A stretch of DNA of 64,000 nt from JBGAJN01 sp044224905 (GTDB taxonomy: Bacteria > Verrucomicrobiota > Verrucomicrobiia > Limisphaerales > JBGAJN01): assembly GCA_044224905.1 (NCBI GenBank), contig JBGAJN010000004.1, forward strand, positions 434,001-498,000, read 5' to 3'. Both the position numbers and the translations under genes were made by a program. Below, piece after piece: positions 45,476 to 54,411 of this stretch (position 1 is the stretch's first letter; each line of letters opens with the position of its first letter). The notes under the pieces were generated by a model. It was not told the DNA's origin. It was given only the letters and a program-made list of their open reading frames with translations, and did no database searches.

Positions 45476-47023
45476 ATGAATCGTCTCACTCCCGCCATCT
45501 TTTTTTCTCTCGTCGCGTTTTGTTCCACCTCCGCACTCGCCGAGGTGAAACTTCCACCGGTCATCTCGGATCACATGGTATTGCAACGCGATGTTCCCGC
45601 GCCGATCTGGGGCACGGCTTCGCCCGGCGAAACGGTTTCCGTGTCCATTGCCGGCCAGACCAAGACCACCAAGGCCGACGACAAAGGCAAATGGAGCGTG
45701 AAGCTCGACCCATTGAAACTTGCCGAAGGACTCACGCTCAGGGTGAAAGGCAGTAACACCATCACGATCAACGACGTACTCGTGGGCGAAGTCTGGCTCG
45801 GCTCGGGCCAGTCGAATATGGACATGCACGTCGCGAGCTACACCGCTGGCGACAATGTTCTTTCCAATGCGGCGAACGCGACGTATCCGAAGCTGCGATT
45901 GCTTCACCGCGGACGCAAAGGATGGGAACTCGCGGAACCGACGAACAACGTGCAGTTCTCCGCGCTGCTCTTCGCGTTTGGTTTCCGTCTCCAACAGGAA
46001 CTTAAAGTGCCCGTCGGCATCATGGTCGGCGCGGTCGGCGGCACGCCCTCGGGCTATTGGCTGACCGAGGAGATGTATCGCAGCGACGCCGCGTGTCAGG
46101 AGCAGGCGAAAGAGTTTGCGAAAACTTACGACTTCGACGCCGCAATGCGGAAATACGAAAAGGATCTCGCCGCTTGGAAACCGCTCGCCGAAAAGGCAAA
46201 AGCGGAAAAAAAGCGCGCGCCACGCCCCCCCACCAAGCCCGCCAAAGCCGGCGAATCAGCGGGACGCATCGGCAATCTCTACGAGGCCCATGTCCGACCC
46301 TACGCGCCCTACGCGATCCGCGGTGTGCTGTGGGACCAAGGCGAAAGCGGCACGGCCATCACGGGCGTCGATCAATTCAACGTCATGGGCGCGCTCATCA
46401 AAGGTTGGCGCAAGGAATGGGGCCAGGACTTCCCGTTCCTCTACGTGCAAAAGCCCAGCGGACTCGGCTGCGCGTTTGACGACAAAGATCCTCTCACGAA
46501 ACACGCCGGCAAATTTGCGCCCTTGCCGAAAACCGTTCCCGCAACCAGCGACGGCCTCTATCGAGAATTGCATATCAAAATTCAGCGGCACCCAAAGACG
46601 GCGATGGTCACGAGCAGTGACCTCGGCAACGGTACGCATCCCGTGAGCAAGTCCGCCTACGGAGCCCGCGCGGTCCATGTGGCGCTGGCGTACGTGTATG
46701 GAAGCAACCTTCCACCCAGTGGCCCGCTTTACCGTTCGCACGAGATCGAAGGGAACAAGATTCGCGTCAAGTTTTGGAACACAGGCCAAGGTCTAGTCGC
46801 TCGGCACAGCGACAAACTCCAAGGCTTCATGATCGCCGGTGCCGACAAGAAATTCATCTGGGCCGACGCAGTAATCGACGGGGAAAGCGTCCTCGTATCG
46901 AACCCCGCAGTTTCCAAACCCGCCGCGGTGCGTTACGCGTGGTCGTCTGTCTTCACTTGGGCGAACCTGTTCAACAAGGACGGTCTCCCCGCGCTAACCT
47001 TCCGGAGTGACGATTGGAAATAA
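45476..47023 (+). CDS. Sialate O-acetylesterase family protein, divergent tandem copy 5
   Basis: 515 residues, 12 bp after copy 4. Signal peptide to LAEVKLPP; GQSNM with S113 is kept, but block III reads LWDQGESGT in place of WYQGESN, and block V reads GNGTHPVSKSAYG in place of NIHPxNKxxVG, so the catalytic Ser and His remain while the surroundings change. The region GSGQSNMDMHVASYTAGDN also differs. It may have a different substrate or altered activity (inference). Last gene of the array; 88 bp to the next gene. Confidence 0.88.
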   Translation: MNRLTPAIFFSLVAFCSTSALAEVKLPPVISDHMVLQRDVPAPIWGTASPGETVSVSIAGQTKTTKADDKGKWSVKLDPLKLAEGLTLRVKGSNTITINDVLVGEVWLGSGQSNMDMHVASYTAGDNVLSNAANATYPKLRLLHRGRKGWELAEPTNNVQFSALLFAFGFRLQQELKVPVGIMVGAVGGTPSGYWLTEEMYRSDAACQEQAKEFAKTYDFDAAMRKYEKDLAAWKPLAEKAKAEKKRAPRPPTKPAKAGESAGRIGNLYEAHVRPYAPYAIRGVLWDQGESGTAITGVDQFNVMGALIKGWRKEWGQDFPFLYVQKPSGLGCAFDDKDPLTKHAGKFAPLPKTVPATSDGLYRELHIKIQRHPKTAMVTSSDLGNGTHPVSKSAYGARAVHVALAYVYGSNLPPSGPLYRSHEIEGNKIRVKFWNTGQGLVARHSDKLQGFMIAGADKKFIWADAVIDGESVLVSNPAVSKPAAVRYAWSSVFTWANLFNKDGLPALTFRSDDWK

Positions 47024-47111
47024 GGCGATGGCTTCGCTACCAGCGGCCGTCGTAGTGCGGAACGCAGTCGCGTGAAAACACACGTCCGCTTCGACTGAAA
47101 AACCTTTCGAG

Positions 47112-49673
47112 TTGGAGTCACACTCCGCTAATCTGGAAGCGTTGAGTCGGCTGCGCGCATCGCTGGGTTTCGTTTTCATCTTCCTGACCGGAGCTACGGC
47201 GCTGGTCTACGAAGTGATCTGGCAGCGCTATCTGGCACGCCTCACCGGTAACGACAGCCTGGCCACAGCGTTGATCCTCGGCATTTTTCTGGGCGGTCTT
47301 TCCGGCGGATACGCTCTCTGCGGCTGGCTGAGTCGGCGCGTCAACCGCCCCGCGCGCATGTACGCCTTGCTGGAGGCCATCATCGGATTTTGGGCGCTGA
47401 TCTTTCCCGGTCTTTTCGCCGTCGTGGAATCCGCGAGCCGCAATTGGACCTTCGCCTCGCCGTGGTGGTTGTTGATCCAAGGCGCCCTCTGCGCAATGGC
47501 ACTCATCGTTCTTCCAGCCGTGTGCATGGGTGGAACAGTGCCATTGCTGACGCGCGAGCTTGCCGGTTCACTGGCCAAAGCCACACGGATCCACGCACTC
47601 ATTTACGGCGCGAATACTGCCGGAGCGTTTCTCGGCGTGATCGCGGCAGGATATTATTTGGTACCAGCGCTCGGCTTGCCCGGATCATTGCGGACGATGG
47701 CCGCAATCAATTTGCTCGCGGCACTTTTCTTCGCGCTCACCTCACAATCGGCCGGCGTTGACGCGCAGATTCAAATCTCCTCCGACAGTGAGAAACCGGT
47801 TAACGCTGAGTCCGCGGCCCAACCCTTCCCCAAATGGGTGCTCTACGCGATGGCGTGCCTGAACGGCGCGGCGGTGATGGCTTTGGAAAACGTATTGATC
47901 CGGATCACAAATCTCACTCTCGGTTCGTCATCATATTCGTTTTCACTGCTTGTCGGCGTTTTCGTTGTAAGTCTTTCGGTTGGGAGTTTTGCGGTGGGCG
48001 CACTGCGACGGCTGCCTCACTCTCTGCTTTTCGGCACACAGGCGGCGGCGCTCATCTCGTGGTGGCTGGTGTTTGTGTCGGTGGACGACTGGCCTTACAT
48101 GGCGCATCTCGTGCGTGCGGCATTTCAAGGCAACGCCATTGGCTTCTGGCTCCATCAAGCGGCGGTGCTGCTGATTCTGCTGACCGTGCTGATCGTGCCA
48201 GTGGGATTACTCGGCGCCACTCTCCCGGTGATTTTCCACGAACTGAAGTCGGAACTGCGGTTGGTGGGCTGGCATAGCGGGCGGATTTTTTCAGCGAATG
48301 CGGCGGGCTGCGTGGTCGGCAGCGTCGCGGGCGGCTGGTTGCTGTTCTACCCACTCGACAATCCCGGCGTGCTCGGCGTCGCGCTCGGCTTGGTAGCTCT
48401 GTCGACGACTTTGGCAGCCTGGCCGCTGGGGAAAATCGCCCGGATGAGCGCGCTCGTTTTGCTCGGCGGATCGGCGGTGATGGTGTGGTGGCAGCCGGGA
48501 TTTGAGAAGCACCGGTTTGCACAGGGCACGTTCGGCCTGAGCGAGTTGACGCCTTATTCGTATCGCGGCCCGAATTATTTCTACGAACATTTCCGGCGCG
48601 ACCGACCGGTGAAGTTTTACGATGATGGTCCCGGGGGCACCGTGGCGGTGATTGCCGACAACGCTGACTCCAGCTTGCCCGCCGAGTTGAGCCGACTGCC
48701 GCCCGGCCTGCCTGTCCCGATCGCCGCAGCGTCCGCACCGACCAATCCTCCGCTCGCCATCATGGTGAATGGCAAGTCCGACTCCCATACGGCGCGGGAC
48801 CGGCAGACTTTGAAGTTGTCCGCACACATTCCCGCCTTGTGGGCGGAGCGCCGTTCCAAGGCAATGGTGATCGGGATGGGCACGGGCGTGACCGCAGGTG
48901 AACTCACGCTGTACTCCGACGTGCAAAGGATCGACGTCGCCGAACTTTCATCCGGCGTGGTGGACGCGCTGCCGCTGTTCGCGCCGTTCACGCACAACGT
49001 GCAACGCGATCCACGCGTGCGAATTCATGTGGGCGACGCGTTCCGGGTGCTGGGCCGGAGCCGTGAGCGGTGGGACATCATCATTTCGGAACCGAGCAAC
49101 GTCTGGCTCACGGGCGTAGACCTGCTGTTTAGCCGCGAATTCTACCGACTCGCCCGCGAGCACCTGACGGACGACGGCCTGTTGCTCCAGTGGGTCCAAA
49201 AATATGCGATGGATCCGCAGACGTTCGGCATCCTGATGAACACGTTGCACTCGGAGTTTCCCCACAGTTGCATTTATCAAGGCGAACCCGGCGATCTGCT
49301 CGTGCTCGCGACGAAACGCCCGCTGACAGTGGCGGATCAGGAACGCGCGCGCCGAGTGTTGGCGGCTAATGAAGCCGTCCGTGAGTCACTGGCGGAGATC
49401 GGCGTGAACTCGTTCGAGGAAATGCGAAAGCGGGAGCGCATGGGCTTGCTGCTGGTAGCTGGCCAGTTACAAGGCGTCGGCCTTGAAACGCTGGACCGGC
49501 CGCGCGTGCACTATCGCGCGGGCCGGGCGCGCTTCATCGGCGCGGGTTTGGGCGACGTGACGGGCGATCCAGCCGCGCTAGGCACCGTGGTGTTTTCAAG
49601 TGCGGTATTCGACCAGACGATGCAGGTGCGATTGCAAACCAACGCCTCACCGACGGCATCACCAAATCGCTGA
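47112..49673 (+). CDS. Fused MFS-like membrane domain / spermidine synthase-like methyltransferase-fold protein
   Basis: 853 residues. About 10-480 has roughly 12-14 hydrophobic helices beginning FLTGATALVYEVIWQRYLAR, the signature of the 'fused MFS/spermidine synthase' group. About 550-760 is a spermidine-synthase-like Rossmann domain with IGMGTGVTAGEL (nucleotide/decarboxy-SAM loop), VGDAF and IISEPSNVW. No experimental role is established for the fusion; a polyamine product should not be assumed. No ATG lies near the start: TTG at 47112 is the longest candidate and TTG at 47142 the other, neither with a clear SD, so the N-terminus is uncertain. Confidence 0.85.
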   Translation: MESHSANLEALSRLRASLGFVFIFLTGATALVYEVIWQRYLARLTGNDSLATALILGIFLGGLSGGYALCGWLSRRVNRPARMYALLEAIIGFWALIFPGLFAVVESASRNWTFASPWWLLIQGALCAMALIVLPAVCMGGTVPLLTRELAGSLAKATRIHALIYGANTAGAFLGVIAAGYYLVPALGLPGSLRTMAAINLLAALFFALTSQSAGVDAQIQISSDSEKPVNAESAAQPFPKWVLYAMACLNGAAVMALENVLIRITNLTLGSSSYSFSLLVGVFVVSLSVGSFAVGALRRLPHSLLFGTQAAALISWWLVFVSVDDWPYMAHLVRAAFQGNAIGFWLHQAAVLLILLTVLIVPVGLLGATLPVIFHELKSELRLVGWHSGRIFSANAAGCVVGSVAGGWLLFYPLDNPGVLGVALGLVALSTTLAAWPLGKIARMSALVLLGGSAVMVWWQPGFEKHRFAQGTFGLSELTPYSYRGPNYFYEHFRRDRPVKFYDDGPGGTVAVIADNADSSLPAELSRLPPGLPVPIAAASAPTNPPLAIMVNGKSDSHTARDRQTLKLSAHIPALWAERRSKAMVIGMGTGVTAGELTLYSDVQRIDVAELSSGVVDALPLFAPFTHNVQRDPRVRIHVGDAFRVLGRSRERWDIIISEPSNVWLTGVDLLFSREFYRLAREHLTDDGLLLQWVQKYAMDPQTFGILMNTLHSEFPHSCIYQGEPGDLLVLATKRPLTVADQERARRVLAANEAVRESLAEIGVNSFEEMRKRERMGLLLVAGQLQGVGLETLDRPRVHYRAGRARFIGAGLGDVTGDPAALGTVVFSSAVFDQTMQVRLQTNASPTASPNR

Positions 49674-49764
49674 AAGAAGGGAGCATCTTCTTCAACCCGA
49701 CCCGTGTGATCTGCCCGTGATTTGCCTTCCCTGCAGAGACCGTTTCTGCTATCAAGAACCCAGC

Positions 49765-50436
49765 ATGAAAGTGATTTCATCCTCTCTTCGCGGCGCTTTG
49801 CGGCACCTCATTCCGAACACTCGCTCCGCGAGCCATCGCACACGAGCACTGCTCCGATATGGTGTGTTCGCCTGCCTGTTCGCGGCCACGCTATCCGCCC
49901 CAGCAGTGGAGATTTTCATGCGAATCGGCGGTGCCCCCACCACCATCGGTGCCACGCAATCGACGCCATTGCTGCCGGGGGAATCTACGGACACGCAGTA
50001 TCCAAACTGGATCAACGTTTTAGGCATGACCCACGGGGTCATGCTGCCCGTCAACATCCCCATCGGCGGCGGAACCACGGTGGGTACCAATCAGCACGCT
50101 GAGGTGATTGTCAACAAACCGACGGACAAGAGCACGCCCTCCCTCAACTTGCTAGTCAATGGCGTCGCCACTGGCCTGCCTGTTTCGCTGCCCATTGATT
50201 ATGTGACCATCGACTTTCGAGTCGGCGGGTTGGGAAGTATTGTGTTCTACCGGATGGCGCTGGAGAACGTTTACCTCACAAGCGTGCAGGTGTCCGGAGG
50301 CACCGGCAGCGCTCCGGCTGAGGCAATCAACCTCAAGTATGAGCGGATTCGCTGGACCTTCGTGCCGTATGCCAGCGGGAAGGCGGGCCCCGCCGTTACC
50401 AAAGGCTGGGACTTGATCAAAAACGGTCCGTATTGA
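49765..50436 (+). CDS. Exported Hcp-like protein (T6SS tube fold) A
   Basis: 223 residues from ATG 49765. A basic n-region of about 35 residues and hydrophobic core (YGVFACLFAATLSAPAV) form a Sec-type signal. The mature part reads like the Hcp beta-barrel: EIFMRIGG opening strand, AEVIVNKPTDKSTPSLN (cf. VHKPFTFEKEID-type strand of Hcp), IVFYRMALENVYLTSVQ and AINLKYERIRWTF (cf. VELRYEKITWTY), then a final Trp. Classical Hcp is cytoplasmic, lacks a signal peptide and is loaded by T6SS. No tss/vgrG gene is in this window. Function unknown; possibly a secreted stand-alone barrel. TTGA junction with a second Hcp-like gene. Confidence 0.75.
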   Translation: MKVISSSLRGALRHLIPNTRSASHRTRALLRYGVFACLFAATLSAPAVEIFMRIGGAPTTIGATQSTPLLPGESTDTQYPNWINVLGMTHGVMLPVNIPIGGGTTVGTNQHAEVIVNKPTDKSTPSLNLLVNGVATGLPVSLPIDYVTIDFRVGGLGSIVFYRMALENVYLTSVQVSGGTGSAPAEAINLKYERIRWTFVPYASGKAGPAVTKGWDLIKNGPY

Positions 50437-51425
50437 AACGTTCCGCCGCTCCCATGCAGCCCCCCGCCGGCCATCTCCAGCCACGGTGTCCGATTGCCCC
50501 AGGAGCCGTGAATGTCTTTGGCCGATCGTTTCTCGTTCCGCTCACATTGACCCTCATGGTGCTCTGGCTGGGCGCCTCGCCGGGAAATTGTGTGAACATA
50601 TTCGTACTGATCAGCGGCGTCGCGGGCGAGTCCACCGGGATTGGCCATGCCGGGTGGACCGACGCCGTCTCGTGGAACCACACGATCACACGGACTCCTC
50701 CTGACTTTGCTACTCATGGCACTGTAGGCTTCACCAAGCCCGTGGATAAAGGAACGCCGGTTCTATATGACCTTTTGTCCCGCCGCTCAAACATTGCCAA
50801 CGCACAGATTGAATTCTGGCTCAATTCTCCAGCGTTCATCCGGTTCTACCGGGTCGACCTGACCAACGTCGTCATCGCCAGCGTGCGGACGCCCATCAGC
50901 GCGGCGGATTCTGCTCCCACCGAAAACGTCTCCCTGCACTATGAGAGTATCGCATGGTCCTACACCGAAGTGGCCTCCGATGGGCATGCCCTCGGCACCA
51001 CCACTGCCGCTTGGAATCGCATCAACAAAACGGGCGCCTACAACGGCACCAGCGTAACGACTGACGCCGATCAAGACGGCCTGCCAGATGCCTACGAGCT
51101 CGCGCACGGACTCAACCCCAACGTCAACGACGCCAACGGCGACCTCGACGGAGATGGCTTGAACAACTATCAGGAGTATCTCGCCGGTACCGATCCCAAT
51201 AATTTCAATTCCGTCTTCCGCGTCACGAAAATCAACCTCGGCAATGGCATGGTCCGCGTCACCTGGAACAGTGTCGCCGGAAAAACATATCGGATCTCCA
51301 GCGCCAGTCAGGCCGATGGCGCTTACACTCAGGTCAGCACCGTGCCCTCGGCTGGCAATGGCGAAACTTTCGCCGACTTTCCCGATTCTCCTGGTCGCCA
51401 GTTCTACCGCGTAGCGGTGCCGTGA
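50433..51425 (+). CDS. Exported Hcp-like protein B with Ca-binding repeat and C-terminal surface module
   Basis: 330 residues from the TTG overlapping the upstream stop (TTGA); ATG 50454 is an alternative. Signal core LVPLTLTLMVLWLGASPGNC, then an Hcp-like barrel (about 50-205: VNIFVLISG, VGFTKPVDKGTPVLY, IRFYRVDLTNVVIASV, VSLHYESIAWSY), a thrombospondin type 3-like calcium stretch (about 208-262: DADQDGLPDAYE, GDLDGDGLNNYQEY), and a C-terminal module (MVRVTWNSVAGKTYRISS) resembling the end of the CotH giant at 18726. The barrel is joined to a cell-surface-type tail, unlike any T6SS Hcp. Role unknown. Confidence 0.78.
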   Translation: MKRSAAPMQPPAGHLQPRCPIAPGAVNVFGRSFLVPLTLTLMVLWLGASPGNCVNIFVLISGVAGESTGIGHAGWTDAVSWNHTITRTPPDFATHGTVGFTKPVDKGTPVLYDLLSRRSNIANAQIEFWLNSPAFIRFYRVDLTNVVIASVRTPISAADSAPTENVSLHYESIAWSYTEVASDGHALGTTTAAWNRINKTGAYNGTSVTTDADQDGLPDAYELAHGLNPNVNDANGDLDGDGLNNYQEYLAGTDPNNFNSVFRVTKINLGNGMVRVTWNSVAGKTYRISSASQADGAYTQVSTVPSAGNGETFADFPDSPGRQFYRVAVP

Positions 51426-51540
51426 GCAGCGAAGCCCGTCGTCGCCACGAAGGGCTTGGCTTCGCCTCCCCTCTGCGGTTGAATGACCGCGTGAACCCAC
51501 ATTCGCACATGCGCTCAACAACGTTGCCGGTTCATTGGGC

Positions 51541-52953
51541 ATGACCGCGAAGCTCAGGAGAAGATTCCGAGTCAAAAGCCCCATCAGCGCCATTCCACCA
51601 CGAACCATTGGAGCGAGGAGCCTGGTCTTGCTGCTAAGCTTGGCGCTTTGTTCTTTGAACTTCGCTGCCCCGCCACCCTCTCCCAACTTCATCATCATCC
51701 TCGCCGACGACCTTGGCTACGCGGACCTCGGCTGTTACGGACACCCGAACATCCGAACGCCGCAACTGGATCGCATGGCCGCCGAGGGGATGCGTTTCAC
51801 TCAATGCTACGTGGCCGCCTGCGTATGCACCCCGAGTCGGGCAGCGCTACTGACCGGTCGTTACCCGATTCGTAGCGGCATGGCTCGCGTGCTGTTTCCA
51901 CACTCGACCGGAGGGTTGCCCGCAAACGAAATCACCCTCGCCACCGCGCTCAAATCCGCCGGCTATGCCACGGCATGCTTTGGAAAATGGCATCTCGGTT
52001 GCACGCCGGATTTCCTCCCGACACGCCACGGGTTCGACGAATATTTTGGGATTCCCTACTCGAACGACATGAGCCCGACCACCAACCCGGGTCACAAGTT
52101 GTTCACCAACGCTCCTCCCACACCGCTCATGCGCGGCACAAACGTGATCGAACACGAGCCCGATCAACGCCGGCTCACGCGCCGTTATACCGACGAGGCA
52201 TTGCGGTTTATCCGCAAGCACGCGGGACGTGAATCGTTCCTTCTCTACCTGCCACACACAATGCCGCACTACCCGCTCGCAGCCGGCAAGCGCTTCGCGG
52301 GGAAAAGTCCGCGCGGCCTTTACGGCGACGTCGTGGAGGAACTAGATTCCTCCACGGGCGAAATTCTTGCCGAACTCCACCGCCGAGGCATCGACAACGA
52401 CACGCTGGTCATTTTTACCAGCGACAACGGGCCTTGGTTGGAAAAGAAACTCGACGGTGGCTCGGCAGGATTATTGCGCGAAGGTAAGGCGAGCAATTGG
52501 GAAGGTGGCCAACGGATTCCGTTCATCGCCCGCTGGCCAGGGCACATCCCTACGAATACCACCACGACAGCGTTTGTGACGTTGATGGATTTGTTCCCCA
52601 CGTTGCTCAAGTTGGCAAAAGTTCCCCTGCCCAACCGTGAACTTGATGGCTCGGATATTTCGCCTGTGCTGCTGCGCAACGAGCCCGGTCGTGAGCCGTT
52701 GCTCGCTTACTACTCGATGGAGGAAGTTCGCGCCTTCCGCAAAGGGCCGTGGAAGCTTCACGTCAAATCGACAAGCCCCGGCAGTGGCGCATGGCGCCCC
52801 GTGAAGCATGAGCCACCACTGCTGTTTCATCTCGATCACGATCCGGGCGAACGTTTCGATATCGCGTCCGAACACCCCGACGTCGTGGCCGATTTGCAAC
52901 GCGAAATCGCCCGGCACATCGCGCAAATAAAGCCGGGAGAAGTCCAAAAATGA
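51541..52953 (+). CDS. Secreted type I sulfatase
   Basis: 470 residues from ATG 51541 (a TTG two codons earlier is also possible). A basic N-terminus and core SLVLLLSLALCSLNFA form the signal. Arylsulfatase A-type domain: Ca site ILADDLGYADLG (D56, D57), formylglycine consensus C96-T-P-S-R100 followed by LLTGRYP, and IFTSDNGPW near 300. The Cys needs conversion to formylglycine by FGE or an anaerobic maturase; neither is in this window. Expected to desulfate glycans or aryl sulfates; substrate not readable. ATGA overlap with the next sulfatase. Confidence 0.92.
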   Translation: MTAKLRRRFRVKSPISAIPPRTIGARSLVLLLSLALCSLNFAAPPPSPNFIIILADDLGYADLGCYGHPNIRTPQLDRMAAEGMRFTQCYVAACVCTPSRAALLTGRYPIRSGMARVLFPHSTGGLPANEITLATALKSAGYATACFGKWHLGCTPDFLPTRHGFDEYFGIPYSNDMSPTTNPGHKLFTNAPPTPLMRGTNVIEHEPDQRRLTRRYTDEALRFIRKHAGRESFLLYLPHTMPHYPLAAGKRFAGKSPRGLYGDVVEELDSSTGEILAELHRRGIDNDTLVIFTSDNGPWLEKKLDGGSAGLLREGKASNWEGGQRIPFIARWPGHIPTNTTTTAFVTLMDLFPTLLKLAKVPLPNRELDGSDISPVLLRNEPGREPLLAYYSMEEVRAFRKGPWKLHVKSTSPGSGAWRPVKHEPPLLFHLDHDPGERFDIASEHPDVVADLQREIARHIAQIKPGEVQK

Positions 52954-54404
52954 AACCTCCATTCACCTCTATGGGCACGGGATGCCGCATCCTGCTAGCG
53001 ACCCTCATGTGCTGCCTTTCCGGGATTGCCGCCGACAAAACAACTGCGAGCGCAAAACCCAACTTCATCGTCATCTTCGTCGACAACCTTGGCAACGGCG
53101 ACCTTCATTGCTTCAATCCGGCCACGCCGCATCGCACGCCGAACATTGATCGGCTCGCCACGGAGGGTACGAAGTTCACCAGTTTCTACGTCGCCAGTGG
53201 CGTCTGCACGCCGAGCCGCGCGGCGCTCATGACGGGTTGCTATCCGCGTCGGGTGGACCTGCACGTCAGCGATCGCGGCGCCGTGGTGTTGCAGCCAGTC
53301 GCGCGCAAGGGCCTAAATCCCGACGAGAAAACAATGGCCGAAGTGCTCAAATCAGCCGGCTACGCGACAGGCATTTTCGGCAAGTGGCATCTCGGCGATC
53401 AACCGCAGTTCCTCCCGACGCGACAGGGCTTCGATTACTATTTCGGCATTCCCTACTCCGACGACATGACGAAGGACAAGCGGCCCGACGAATGGCCAGA
53501 GCTGCCGTTGATGCGTGGTGAAAAAGTTATCGAAGCACCCGTCGATCGGAACTTTCTCGTCAAGCGCACGACCGAGGAAGTCATTACTTTCATCGAGCGG
53601 AACAAGTCGCAGCCGTTCTTCTGCTACATTCCGCACACGATGCCCGGCTCGACGCAGCATCCGTTCTCCAGCCCGGCTTTTCGCGGCAAGTCCAAGAACG
53701 GTGACTACGGTGACAGCGTGGAGGAACTTGACTGGAGCACTGGCGAGATTATGGCCGCCCTCAAGCGCATCGGCCTCGACGACAACACTCTTGTCGTTTG
53801 GACTAGCGACAATGGCGCGGTGCAACGCAATCCGCCTCAAGGCAGCGGTTGGCCCTATCGCGGCCAAGGTTACGACACGACCGAGGCTGGAATGCGCATG
53901 CCGTGCGTGATGCGTTGGCCGGGAAAAATTCCCGCGGGAAAAGTGCAGGACGAACTTTGCTCGACGATGGATCTGTTGCCGACGTTCGCGAAGCTCGCGG
54001 GCGCATCGCTACCGTCGAAGGCGATTGATGGCCGCGACATCCGACCGATTCTCCTCGGCGAACCGACTGCAAAGTCGCACTGGGATGACGACGGTTTTGG
54101 TTACTATCGCCGCGAGCAGTTGCAGGCCGTGCGCGCCGGCCAGTGGAAGCTTTACCTGCCGCTGGAAAAGAAGCTCGTGAACAACGCGGCGAAGACCGCG
54201 CCCAAGCCCACCGTGCTCGAACTCTATGACGTGCGCCATGATGTCCACGAAGATCACGAAGTGTCCGCGCAGCACCCCGAAGTGGTAAAGCGCCTCACCG
54301 CGCTCGCTGACAAAATCCGCGCCGAGATTGGCGACGGCACCCGAACCGGCACCGGCCAGCGCAAAGCCGGTTGGGTGGAAGTCGCAAAGCCGCTCCTACC
54401 CTGA
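52950..54404 (+). CDS. Secreted type I sulfatase, second gene
   Basis: 484 residues overlapping the previous sulfatase by 4 bp. Signal core ILLATLMCCLSGIAA. The active-site consensus C86-T-P-S-R90 and MTGCYP are intact, and VWTSDNGAVQ near 290 is present. The first metal motif reads IFVDNLGNGDL, so the second acidic ligand (Asp in the first sulfatase) is Asn46. That change occurs in some subgroups, but it alters Ca coordination. Probably acts with its neighbour on a sulfated polymer (inference). Seven bp to the carboxypeptidase gene downstream. Confidence 0.92.
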   Translation: MKPPFTSMGTGCRILLATLMCCLSGIAADKTTASAKPNFIVIFVDNLGNGDLHCFNPATPHRTPNIDRLATEGTKFTSFYVASGVCTPSRAALMTGCYPRRVDLHVSDRGAVVLQPVARKGLNPDEKTMAEVLKSAGYATGIFGKWHLGDQPQFLPTRQGFDYYFGIPYSDDMTKDKRPDEWPELPLMRGEKVIEAPVDRNFLVKRTTEEVITFIERNKSQPFFCYIPHTMPGSTQHPFSSPAFRGKSKNGDYGDSVEELDWSTGEIMAALKRIGLDDNTLVVWTSDNGAVQRNPPQGSGWPYRGQGYDTTEAGMRMPCVMRWPGKIPAGKVQDELCSTMDLLPTFAKLAGASLPSKAIDGRDIRPILLGEPTAKSHWDDDGFGYYRREQLQAVRAGQWKLYLPLEKKLVNNAAKTAPKPTVLELYDVRHDVHEDHEVSAQHPEVVKRLTALADKIRAEIGDGTRTGTGQRKAGWVEVAKPLLP

Positions 54405-54411
54405 TCGCCCC

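Noticed and set aside
5915..47023. A dedicated sialic acid catabolic operon
   Set aside because: A sialidase and sialate O-acetylesterase family genes are present, but no nan lyase, kinase, epimerase or transporter is in the window, and both families act on other glycans in this phylum.
49674..49692. AAGAAG/CTTCTT hairpin after the fused MFS/spermidine synthase-like gene
   Set aside because: Only six A/T-rich pairs and no T-run; could occur by chance.
51430..51464. Possible terminator after the Hcp-like pair
   Set aside because: CGAAGCC and GGCTTCG arms exist but are 21 bases apart with no T-run; too weak to annotate.
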